From Planctomycetaceae bacterium (GTDB taxonomy: Bacteria; Planctomycetota; Planctomycetia; Pirellulales; UBA1268): DNA of 9,028 bases. The DNA lies in NCBI GenBank assembly GCA_009691925.1, contig SIAG01000158.1:1-9028 (forward strand), read 5' to 3'. Positions 1 to 7,800 of the stretch are shown piece by piece. Position numbers and translations under genes: made by a program. Under the pieces are notes generated by a model, which was not told the DNA's origin, ran no database searches, and saw only the letters and a program-made list of their open reading frames with translations. Numbering within the stretch: position 1 is the first letter of the stretch; each line of letters opens with the position of its first letter.

Positions 1-272
1 GCTCACCATTCCACCGACGATCGCTGTCGCCGATGGTGCGCTCGGCTTCTGGGCCGCCCTGCGGGAGGCCTACCCGACGACGCGTGAGCCACGCTGCTCA
101 AGTCCACAAGACCGCCAACGTCATCAACTCACGTTCGTCATCCAAGGCCAAATCTTCACCAACGGAGTCCTGCAAAACGCCGCCTAATTCACGCCTCACG
201 AACACAACATTTGACAAGAGCTCGTCGTTCGGCCCACCGGTCCTGCACGCCCACCTCAGTCAGGGCCAGTGA
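1..272 (+). pseudogene. IS256-family (Mutator-type) transposase remnant, frameshifted, cut by the window edge
   Basis: Seen: reading from base 2, the translation TIAVADGALGFWAALR followed by a TTREPRC stretch matches the conserved central part of IS256-family DDE transposases (typically GDGALGFWAALR...TREQRCWVHKTANVLN). After the RC codons (92-97) the match moves to the next frame at 102, reading VHKTANVINS, so one extra base near 98-101 breaks the frame and the expected tryptophan is lost. The shifted frame then runs through a weakly similar stretch (SKAKSSP, later FDKSSSFG, where the family has an F-D-x-F-V...YG pattern) to a TGA at 270-272. The C-terminal catalytic part is not recognisable. 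Inference: a dead insertion sequence whose 5' portion lies outside the window; no terminal inverted repeat or target duplication could be identified. The family call rests on the first ~45 residues. Confidence 0.72.
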
Positions 273-278
273 CCATAG

Positions 279-725
279 TCATTCTTTCTGTTTCTGCCGC
301 ATGTAGTACCGCTGCACGCGGGCCACGCATGGGCGGCCGTCGGGGCTCTTCGTCGTGCAGGCGGCATCGGGCTGGCCCGCCTTCTGCACCACCGCCCGCA
401 CCCGCGTGGGCACTGGCTCCGCAAGATCGGCATCGACATCATCCACCGTAAGGCCATGGCAGCAGCAAAGCGGTCCGGCCGGATCCTTCGGCCAGTAGAG
501 ACCGTGGGCGGCGTCCGCATCGACGCTCCGCTCGAAGAGGTCGAAATAGGCGACGGGGCAGGCTTCGGTCGCGCACCAATAGGCCGGCTCGCCGAGCGAA
601 TCGACCGCGTCCGAGGCCAGGTGGGCCCGGAGCGTTTCAGGGCCGACGGGCAGGCCATCCGCGCCGCACCGCGGGCACTGCGGTGGCAGGCTCGAGTCGG
701 GTTCCTTGAAAGAGGCCTTGTACAT
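279..725 (-). CDS. Standalone CopZ N-terminal-like zinc/[2Fe-2S] protein
   Basis: 148 residues. Seen: a CPRCG pair (C17, C20) and a C51/C56 pair in a WCATEACPVAYFD context, followed by CCCHGLT (C87 and C89 as the CxC) and C123...C133 in a SPDGRPC context. Known: this order, two zinc-type pairs and then CxC-x33-C-x9-C, is that of the N-terminal domain of archaeal CopZ and related proteins, which binds one zinc and one [2Fe-2S] cluster. In CopZ it is fused to a copper-binding HMA domain (GMTCxxC), which is absent here. Inference: a small cytoplasmic metal-handling or redox protein; the metal is not known. The ATG at 725 is preceded by GGAG with a 5-nt spacer. The frame stays open upstream to 1160, but that stretch shows none of the family pattern. 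No HMA, MerR or metal-transporter gene lies beside it in the window. Confidence 0.85.
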   Translation of the reverse strand: MYKASFKEPDSSLPPQCPRCGADGLPVGPETLRAHLASDAVDSLGEPAYWCATEACPVAYFDLFERSVDADAAHGLYWPKDPAGPLCCCHGLTVDDVDADLAEPVPTRVRAVVQKAGQPDAACTTKSPDGRPCVARVQRYYMRQKQKE

Positions 726-730
726 GATCA

Positions 731-734
731 CTCC
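731..734 (-). promoter_or_regulatory. Ribosome binding site fixing the start of the CopZ-like gene
   Basis: On the minus strand GGAG is followed by five bases (TGATC) and then ATG at 725. This supports the 148-residue start over the much longer open frame that continues upstream. Confidence 0.6.
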
Positions 735-811
735 GACTTCAAGGTCACTCTGGGTCGAGGCACCTATTTCCCACTCACCCGATTCTACCCGCCGCTTATC
801 CCGGGAATACC

Positions 812-892
812 TATGACGATATCCGCATCGGCACGCTCGCTCCCGCGCACGACCGCACTGCAGAGTCGATCCGGCAGTTGTTTCCGCACGGA
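812..892 (+). pseudogene. Possible N-terminal fragment of a sugar phosphate isomerase/epimerase-like (TIM-barrel) gene
   Basis: Seen: the plus frame reads DIRIGTLAPAHD, then TAESIRQLFPHG, before turning into unrelated sequence and stopping at TGA 914-916. Known: xylose-isomerase-like sugar phosphate isomerases of this kind often begin with a KIGTLV...A..YIRQI.PHGFESF pattern, which this resembles over about 25 residues. There is no in-frame start codon just upstream and the expected FESF...FW continuation is absent. Inference: a short remnant of a larger gene. The match is short and from memory, so chance is not excluded. Confidence 0.35.
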
Positions 893-1042
893 TGCCTCTG
901 TGCCAATGATAGGTGAGACACCGGCCTTGTCCTGCTCGATCGGCACGATGGAGCAGATCCTCAACGCCAACACGGAGGTACGGGGGCGTCGCGACCAGCT
1001 CCTGAGCGCCACTCATTTCGTCACGCAGGTGTCTCAAAGTCA

Positions 1043-1070
1043 TTGACACGTTCCGCCCAGGCAATACCTT
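1043..1070 (+). promoter_or_regulatory. Candidate sigma-70-type promoter for the parD locus
   Basis: TTGACA at 1043-1048 is a perfect -35 hexamer. It is followed after 16 bases by TACCTT (1065-1070), a weak -10 match (three of six). It lies about 55 bases upstream of the parD ATG. The -35 is good and the -10 poor, so this is only a candidate. ParD antitoxins usually bind their own promoter, but I see no clear palindrome here. Confidence 0.3.
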
Positions 1071-1126
1071 GAAACACCAAGCCGAATGAGCTTCCCAACC
1101 AATCCTCGACGAACAGAAAGCAATCC

Positions 1127-1372
1127 ATGACCGTCGACATTCCCGCCGATCTTGAACCATTCGTCCAGCGATTGATCGCTGAGCGTCGTTTTCTCACGGA
1201 GAGTGATGTCCTGTCCGAAGGACTCCGTCTCCGGCAGGCTCAGGAATCGTTGCGTGGCGCCGTGCGCCAAGGATTCGCTCAACTCGATGAGGGCAGCGTT
1301 GTGCCTGCCGAAATGGTCTTCCCCAAGGCCGAGGAACGCATCGCGGCAGTCGAGCGGGCCCAACAGGCATGA
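1127..1372 (+). CDS. ParD-type (ribbon-helix-helix) antitoxin of a type II toxin-antitoxin system
   Basis: 81 residues, the usual ParD length. Seen: a short N-terminal strand (TVDIPADLEPFVQRLI) followed by the helix pattern RFLTESDVLSEGLRL, typical of ribbon-helix-helix antitoxins of the ParD/CC2985 group (strand, then ...G.Y.S.SEV.REGLRLL). A charged C-terminal tail (KAEERIAAVERAQQA) would contact the toxin. Known: such proteins neutralise a ParE toxin, a gyrase poison, and repress their own operon as dimers. Neighbour: the TGA overlaps the ATG of a short downstream frame (ATGA at 1369-1372), the classical parDE arrangement, but that frame ends after 22 codons. The ribosome binding site before the ATG is weak (AGAAAG). 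Inference: an orphan antitoxin left after loss of its toxin. A full ParE elsewhere in the genome cannot be excluded. Confidence 0.82.
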   Translation: MTVDIPADLEPFVQRLIAERRFLTESDVLSEGLRLRQAQESLRGAVRQGFAQLDEGSVVPAEMVFPKAEERIAAVERAQQA

Positions 1373-1437
1373 GCGAGGCGACGTTTTCCCACGACGCCGA
1401 AGCAGACCTCCTGAAGTACGCGACGATGATGAAATGA
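1369..1437 (+). pseudogene. Truncated ParE-like toxin frame
   Basis: The ATG at 1369 overlaps the parD stop by ATGA. The 22 codons read MSEATFSHDAEADLLKY then ATMMK and stop at TGA 1435-1437. The F-S-x-x-A-E-A-D-L start is that of ParE/RelE-fold toxins (compare FSPEAEADLEEI). ParE toxins are about 90-105 residues, so nearly the whole fold is missing. The same frame stays open after the TGA for 22 more codons to a second TGA at 1504-1506, but that stretch (NLADWIRARLVPAR near its end) does not look like the rest of ParE. Identity rests on position and a few residues. Confidence 0.42.
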
Positions 1438-1670
1438 GCCAATCGGGAGATCGATGTTGGCAACCTGGCAGATTGGATTCGTGCGCGGTTGGTGCCTGCA
1501 CGATGACGCCATGGGCACCAGCCGGGAGGGATTGCCGTTTTTCTCGGCCCGAGGAGCATCGGGAATGCGATAAGCTCTAGTCCCCCGAAGGAATGGTTCG
1601 GAACTGGCCCTGCAGCCTGACAGGAAGGCCGGCGGCGAGCCCTGTTCCCCAGCCCGCCAGGAAGGCACCC
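1438..1670. other. Intergenic stretch upstream of addB
   Basis: No intact gene recognised on either strand. A short plus frame continues the broken toxin frame to 1506. CAGGAAGGC occurs twice (1621-1629 and 1658-1666), the second copy forming the ribosome binding site of addB. An addBA promoter is expected here, but no convincing -35/-10 pair is visible. An ATG at 1593 opens the addB frame, but its GAAGGA abuts the codon, too close for good initiation. Confidence 0.5.
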
Positions 1671-1673
1671 GTG
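1659..1673 (+). promoter_or_regulatory. Ribosome binding site and GTG start of addB
   Basis: AGGAAGG (1659-1665) stands five bases before GTG at 1671. This favours GTG over the in-frame ATG at 1593 and gives a protein starting MARRKTPSDPQPSLF. Confidence 0.55.
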
Positions 1674-4600
1674 GCACGCCGCAAGACCCCATCCGACCCC
1701 CAGCCGTCGCTCTTTGCCGACGATCCTCCGCCGGATCGCAGCCCCGCCAGCACCGCCAGCACCGCCGCCACCTGCCACCGGCACTGGCTCGATCCCCGCT
1801 GTGGGATCCTCGCTTCGGCGGCCGATTGGTTGCTGGCAGAGGCCCGCAAGCTTGACGGCCGCGGCCCAGAGGGGGCCGGCAGGGACTCCGCCATGGTCGA
1901 CCTGTCGGCGTTCACCGTCGTCGTGCCGGGCCGGGCGGCGGGGCACCGGCTGATCGAGATCCTCATCGACAAGACCGCCCCCCCGCGGAGCCCACGGGGA
2001 GGCGGGCCCGGCGGCCGGATCATTCCGCCGCGAACGGTCACGCTCGGCACACTCCCGGAGGCGCTCTACGAACCGGCCAAGCCGCTGGCCGACACAGCCA
2101 CCGAGACGCTCTGTTGGGTTGTGGCGCTCTCCGCTGCCAGCACCCGCGACCGGCATCTGATCGCGCCGCTCCCCGAGGCCCAAGGGGACGTCGACGAGGC
2201 GACTGACCACCCCGATCGGCACGCTCCCGGGGCCCTCCCGTCGACCGGGGCCGATCGCGACGCCACCATCGCCACCGGTGCCCTCGACGCGGCCCGGATG
2301 CTTGTCTCGATGCACCGCGAACTAGCCGCCCACCGGCTCTCGTTTGCCGATCTCGCCGATGCCGCTGATGAGGTCCTGCCGGGATTCGGCGACCACACCC
2401 GCTGGCAGGCGCTGGCCCGGCTGGAGCAGGACTATCTCGCCGAAATCGATCGCCTCGGATTCTGGGATCGGCAGACCGCCCGGCGCGTCGCCGTCGAGAA
2501 CGGCGAGGTGGCCTTCGAGGGACGGATCGTGCTCCTCGCCACCGTTGATGTCGATCCGCTCCAGCGAACCCTCCTGGCCGGTGTCCGCGGACGGATCGAC
2601 GCGCTGGTCGCCCTCCCCGAGGGCATCGGCCCCGATCCCGAGCAGGGCTTCGACGACTTCGGTTGCCTCATCCCCGAGGCATGGCAAGATCGGCCGCTCC
2701 CGGTGCCGCTGGAGCGGATCGCGGTCGTCGATGACGGGGAGAGCCAGGCCGCGGCGGTCGTCGACTGGATTCGGGGCCTCGCGGCGACCCGTTCGGCCGA
2801 CGAGATCACCGTTGCCGTCCCCGACCCGGCCATCGTCCCCGCCCTCGAGCAGCGGCTCGCCGCGGCCGGCCTGGCGGGGCGGTACGCCGCCGGCCGAACC
2901 GTCGAGCGTTCCAGCCCGTGGCAGTTTGTCCATGCGATCTTCGCCTGGCTGCGACGGCGCGAGTTTGCGGCCCTGGCCAACCTCCTCCGCTGCCCCGATT
3001 GCATCGCGCTGCTGCGCCGGCGCGGCGGCGAAGCGATCCCCGCAGCCATCGCCGACGCCATCGCCCTTCGCCACCTCCCCTGGGAGGTCGATCGCGAGCA
3101 TCTCACCCGGGCGGCATCCCATCCGGCGGAGCGGGCCGAGAACGAGGCCTTCGTGAGGATCCTCGATGCGATCGACGCGTGGCTCGAGCCGCTCCGCGCC
3201 GCCGCCGCCGCGCTCGAGGCCGCCCAGCGCTTGACCCTGCGGCCGAGTGCGTCGACCCGCCCCCCGCGGCCACGGCGGGCCAAGCCAGCGGGCGCCGCGT
3301 CGGCTCCGGCCGGCACGCTTGCGGCCGACTGGGTGCGGGGGGTGCGTGGCATCTGCAGCGCGGCCGTGGAGGGGATTGAGATCGACCGTGACGACCCGGC
3401 GACCCGGATCTTCTCCCGGTCGCTCGCGGCCCTCGGGGAGGCGCTGGCCGACCTCGAAGCGCTCCCCGACCGGCTCGCCGCCGCGGCGGGGTCGGCGGGC
3501 CTAGAACGGCTCCTGCTCTCGACCTGGGGGCGCGGCCAGCTCCCCCCGCCGCAGCAGCCGGAGGCGATCGAGCTCGTCGGCTGGCTGGAGGTGGCGCTCG
3601 ACGACGCCCCGGCGCTGGCGATCACCAGCTGCGTGGAGGGATGCCTGCCGGGGAGTGCCGGTCGCGATCCGCTCCTCCCCGAGCCGCTGCGTCAGGCTCT
3701 TGGCCTCGACAACGCGACGCGGACGGCGGCCCGGGATGCGTGGATGCTCGCCGTCGCCGCCGCCCGCGACGACCTCCTCGTCGTCGTCCCCCGGCGCGGG
3801 GCCGACGGCTCGCCAGCGGTGCCCAGCCGGCTCCTCTTTCGCCGCTGTGCCGAAGACGTCGTCCACGCGGCCAAGCGACTCTTCGCCCCGCTCCGGGCCC
3901 CCGCCCCGGCGGGCCCGCCGGCCGTGGTGCCATCCCGTCTGGCCGTGCCGGCGCCGGCGAGCGTGGCGACGGCCGCCGCCGCCGGCTTTCCCCCGATGCG
4001 GGTCACCGAGTTCCGCGATTACCTCGCCTGCCCCTACCGCTACTGGCTCCGCCACCGTCTCGGCCTAGACTCCTCCGGTGACGAGGCCCTCGAGCTCGGT
4101 CCAGGCGATTTCGGCAACCTGATCCACGAATGCCTCGACCGATTCGGCAAGCACGCGCCGATCGCCACGAGCACCGACGCCCGCCAGATCAGCGACTGGC
4201 TCTCCGCGGCGCTCGATCGATTCGTCCACGAGCGCTACGGGCTTGGCGCCGCGCCGGCGGTGTTCGTGCAGACGGAACTGGCGCGGCGGAGGCTGCGCGA
4301 GTTCGCCCGGGTGCAGGCCGAGCGCACCGCCGCCGGGTGGGTGATCCATGCCACCGAACAAGTCGTCCGCTCGTCGGCCTTCGTCGTCGATGGCGTGCCG
4401 GTGGCGCTGTCGGGAAAAATCGACCGCATCGACCACCACCCCGACGACGACCGGTGGGACGTGCTCGACTACAAGACCTCGGCCCGGGGCAGGTCTCCCG
4501 ACCGCACCCACCGCAATGCCCAGGGATGGATCGACCTCCAGTTGCCGCTCTACCGGCATCTCCTCGTCGAGGTCGGAGGGATGCCCGATCTCGATCTGGC

Positions 4601-4853
4601 CAATCCCCTCCGGGTCGGCGTCGGCTACTTCAATGTCTCGGCCCGCGTCGAGGAGATCCGGATCGAGACCGCCTCGTGGTCGACCGAGGAGTTCGCATCG
4701 GCCGATGACGCCGCCCGCGACGTCGTCCGCGCTGTCCGGGAGGGAAAGTTCTGGCCCCGCAATGACGAGGCCGCGGGGGCCTTCCCCGAGTTCGACGCCA
4801 TCTGCCAGACCCACACGATCCGCGACGACGACGATGAGGGAGACGCCGAATGA
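1671..4853 (+). CDS. addB: AddB-like subunit of the AddAB helicase-nuclease (degenerate helicase plus PD-(D/E)XK nuclease)
   Basis: 1060 residues from GTG 1671 (1086 if ATG 1593 is used). Role: partner of AddA in resecting double-strand breaks for RecA loading; in this family AddB scans for Chi and cuts one strand. Seen: a disordered N-terminal tail with QPSLF (11-15), then a helicase-like body starting FTVVVPGRAAGHRL, where the Walker A lysine is missing, so no ATPase is expected. The C-terminal nuclease begins at VTEFRDYLACPYRYW (C787). It has GNLIHE (H819), GKIDRID (D918), DYKT (D933, K935) and QLPLY (Q957, Y961), the full RecB-nuclease set. Only one cysteine (C1045) remains where classical AddB has CxxCx5C, so the 4Fe-4S staple is probably absent. 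The stop overlaps the addA start (ATGA), implying one transcript and coupled translation. An N-terminal start error is possible; the family call is secure. Confidence 0.9.
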   Translation: MARRKTPSDPQPSLFADDPPPDRSPASTASTAATCHRHWLDPRCGILASAADWLLAEARKLDGRGPEGAGRDSAMVDLSAFTVVVPGRAAGHRLIEILIDKTAPPRSPRGGGPGGRIIPPRTVTLGTLPEALYEPAKPLADTATETLCWVVALSAASTRDRHLIAPLPEAQGDVDEATDHPDRHAPGALPSTGADRDATIATGALDAARMLVSMHRELAAHRLSFADLADAADEVLPGFGDHTRWQALARLEQDYLAEIDRLGFWDRQTARRVAVENGEVAFEGRIVLLATVDVDPLQRTLLAGVRGRIDALVALPEGIGPDPEQGFDDFGCLIPEAWQDRPLPVPLERIAVVDDGESQAAAVVDWIRGLAATRSADEITVAVPDPAIVPALEQRLAAAGLAGRYAAGRTVERSSPWQFVHAIFAWLRRREFAALANLLRCPDCIALLRRRGGEAIPAAIADAIALRHLPWEVDREHLTRAASHPAERAENEAFVRILDAIDAWLEPLRAAAAALEAAQRLTLRPSASTRPPRPRRAKPAGAASAPAGTLAADWVRGVRGICSAAVEGIEIDRDDPATRIFSRSLAALGEALADLEALPDRLAAAAGSAGLERLLLSTWGRGQLPPPQQPEAIELVGWLEVALDDAPALAITSCVEGCLPGSAGRDPLLPEPLRQALGLDNATRTAARDAWMLAVAAARDDLLVVVPRRGADGSPAVPSRLLFRRCAEDVVHAAKRLFAPLRAPAPAGPPAVVPSRLAVPAPASVATAAAAGFPPMRVTEFRDYLACPYRYWLRHRLGLDSSGDEALELGPGDFGNLIHECLDRFGKHAPIATSTDARQISDWLSAALDRFVHERYGLGAAPAVFVQTELARRRLREFARVQAERTAAGWVIHATEQVVRSSAFVVDGVPVALSGKIDRIDHHPDDDRWDVLDYKTSARGRSPDRTHRNAQGWIDLQLPLYRHLLVEVGGMPDLDLANPLRVGVGYFNVSARVEEIRIETASWSTEEFASADDAARDVVRAVREGKFWPRNDEAAGAFPEFDAICQTHTIRDDDDEGDAE

Positions 4854-7800
4854 CACCCCGACCGACCGATCAGCGTGGTCGCTCCGGCCGAGCGGGCGGC
4901 ACGCACGACCGGTCCGATTCCGGCCCCACTTCCGGCCCGGCAACGCCCCAGTCGCTCGCCGATTCCGCGCCGGCCATCACCCCGCTGGAGCCGATCGTCC
5001 GGGTGCTCGCCAGCGCCGGCACCGGCAAGACCCATGCCCTCTCGACGAGGCTCATCCGCCTCCTCGCCGATGGCGCCGACATCGACGACATCTTCGCCGC
5101 CACCTTCGCGCGGAAGGCGGCCGGGGAAATCCTCGCCCGCGTTCTTGAGCGGCTGGCCAACGCCGCCGATCCCTCTTCCCCGGAGGCGACCGGAGGCCTG
5201 GCGGCGGCGATCGATCGGCCGGCGGCCGACGCGGCGTTCTTCCGGGATCTCCTCGTCCGGGTAACGTCGAATGTCGACCGGCTGGCGGTGGGGACGCTCG
5301 ACTCGTTCTTCGTGACCTGCGCCGACGCGGCCCGCTTCGAACTCGGGCTCCCGCCCGCTTGGTCGATCGGCACCGAGGCCGATCTGGGCATCCAACGCCG
5401 CCGGGCGATCCACCGGACGATCTCCGACGCGCTCGCGGCCGGGCCGTCGGAAGAGGAGCCGGGAGACTCCCCCGCCAAGCTCCTGGCAACGCTCATGGTG
5501 CAGTTGTCGGGGGGCACAACGACGACCGGCCTCGAGGAGGCGATCGAGTCGATTGTCACCGATCTCGCGTCGCTCCACCGGGATGCCGAGCCGGCCGCCT
5601 GGGACAGGCTGTCGGTGCCCCGCCCCCCGTCGGGTGAGGAGCTGACCGCCGCGGTGGAGACGCTGCGCGCGACCGACTTTGAAGATTCCCGGGTTGGCGA
5701 TGCCCGCGATGCCGCCATCGCCGCCCTCGCAGCCTCCGATTGGAAGAGCCTGCTCTCGAAGGGGATGGTGCCAAAGCTCCTCGCCGGGGAGACGAAGTAT
5801 CAGAGGAAGCCGATCGACCCGGCCGTGGCGGGGGCCTTGTGGACGATCATCGGCTTGGCCCGATCGGTGATCCTCGCCCGCACAGCCGCCCAGACGCGGG
5901 CCATCCGCGATCTCCTCGACCGCTACTCCGCCACCGCCGATCGGCTCATGGCCAGCGACGGCATGGTGTCGTTCGACGACGTCACCAGGCTCGTCGGCGG
6001 CGCGGCCGCCGACGGCACCCTCGACGCCGCCCGGTGGCGCGGCATCCGCTTCGCGAAGCATCTCCTCATCGACGAATTCCAAGACACCTCCCCCAGCCAG
6101 TGGCGCGTCCTCGAGCGGCTCGCCGAGCATGCCGTCACCGCTTCGGGGTCGTTCTTCGCCGTCGGCGACCGGAAGCAGGCGATCTACGGCTGGCGTGGCG
6201 GCGCCGCCGAGCTCATCGATGCCCTCCCCGAGTTCTTCGCGGCGGGGCGCCGTCCGCTGGTCTCCCTCGATCTCGCCGCCAGCTACCGCTCGAGCCCGGC
6301 GATCCTCGACACGGTCAACCGGGTGTTCGGGCGGCTGGCGAGCGCGGAGCCGCTCGCCGACCACGCCCGGGTCGTGGCCGGTGCCTGCAGCGACTTTCCG
6401 CAGCACGTCGCGGCCGCGTCGCGGCAAACGCTCCCCGGCTGGGTCCGCCTGCGGACTTGCGCCGCCCCCGAGGAGGGGCAGAAGGGGGCGGATCTTCTCC
6501 TCGCCGCCGCGGCCGCGCGGGCCGCGGTGCTCTCGCGGGCCAACCCCGGCAGGTCGGTGGGGGTCCTCGTCCGCACGAACAAGGCGGCCGAACGGGTGAT
6601 CGCCCGATTGAAAGGTTTTGAGGGGATCGTGGCGAGTGCCGAAGGGGGCCAACCGCTCGCCGACTCACCGGCCGTCGAGCTCCTCCTTTCGGCCCTCCAC
6701 CTCGTCGACCATCCCTCCGACTCGGCGGCCCGCTTCCATGTCGCCACCTCCCCTCTCGCGCCGCTTTTCGGCCTCGACCCGTCCGGCGCCGCGGGGGAGA
6801 TCCCCGCCGCCTGCATCAGCACCCTCGATCGGCTCCGGCGTGCGCTCGTCGACGATGGCTATGGCCCGGTGCTTTCGCGCCTCGCCGCGGCGGTCGGCTC
6901 GGCAGGCTCGCACCGCGATCTGCGGCGCCTCGAGCAACTCGTCGCGGCGGCCCGGGAATGGGACATGGCAGGCGGCCGTTCGCGCGCGGGCCTGGTGCGG
7001 ACCGCCCCCTTCATCCACCACTGCCGGACCGTCAACGTCGCCGATCCGGTCGCGTCGCCGATCCGCGTGATGACGATCCACAAGGCGAAGGGGCTGGAAT
7101 TCGATCTGGTCGTCCTCACCGACCTCGATCGCCGACTCGTCGCCCGCCCCCCGCGCGTCGTCGTCGATCGCGTTAGCCCCCTCGAGCCGATCCGCGGGAT
7201 CCTCGTCCATGTCCCGCGGGAGTACCAGCCGCTCCTCCCGGCCGAATGGCAGGGGGTATGTGCGGACGCGAGCGCCCCGGTGGTTCGGGAGGCGATCGCC
7301 ACGCTCTATGTCGGCCTCACCCGTGCGGCCGAGGGGATGGAGATCCTCATCCGCCCGGCGACGGCGAAGGAGCGCTCGGTGCCGAAGACGCTCGCCGGCG
7401 TCATCCGCTGCACCCTCCCCGAGACCCCAGACGCCCCCCCCGACACGATCCTCTGGACGCACGGTCACCTCACCGATCCGGCCGACGACACGCTCCCGGA
7501 GCGTGGGCCCGCCGCACTACCTCCCCCGGCAGCTCCGACCACCGAACCGACCCCGCGGCAGACTCCCCCCTCGCAGGCTCGGGCCACGACCGCGCCGGCC
7601 ATCTCGGCCGCGCCGGCCATCTCGGCCGCGCCGGCCATCTCGGCCGCGCCGGCCATCTCGGCCGCGCCGGCCATCTCGGCCGCACCGGCCATCTCGGCCC
7701 CTCCGCTCCCCGGGCCAGCCGCGACCGGGGATCGCCCCGCGCCGATCCATCTCCGCCCCCTGGGAATGGGTCAGCGGCGGCGCGCCCGCCCGCGGCACAC

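Larger units (their letters stand above)
726..1126. other. Gene-poor stretch between the CopZ-like gene and parD
   Basis: About 400 bases with no convincing intact gene. Several short open frames exist on both strands, but none shows a family pattern except the possible isomerase fragment at 812-892. The first bases must hold the minus-strand promoter and leader of the CopZ-like gene; the last part holds a candidate plus-strand promoter for parD. Base composition is visibly less GC-rich than in addBA, consistent with a decayed or horizontally acquired segment. Confidence 0.6.

Noticed and set aside
726..1160. N-terminal extension of the CopZ-like frame to 1160 (293 residues)
   Set aside because: The extra 145 residues show no CopZ-like pattern, and a well-placed ribosome binding site precedes the ATG at 725.
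1532..1574. TTGCCG (1532) with GATAAG (about 1569) as an addBA promoter
   Set aside because: The spacing is about 31 bases, far from the 16-18 expected.
1593..1670. ATG 1593 as the start of addB
   Set aside because: The GAAGGA directly abuts the ATG and the extra 26 residues look like untranslated leader; GTG 1671 has AGGAAGG at a 5-base spacing. Not fully excluded.
4625..6652. Long minus-strand open frame (675 codons) opposite addB/addA
   Set aside because: It is the usual antisense shadow of a GC-rich gene: it crosses the addB/addA junction, has Gly/Arg-rich low-complexity sequence and shows no family pattern, while the plus frames carry all helicase and nuclease motifs.
7592..7699. Tandem repeats as a CRISPR array
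   Set aside because: The 18-bp units are contiguous with no spacers and are in frame within addA, so this is a coding minisatellite.
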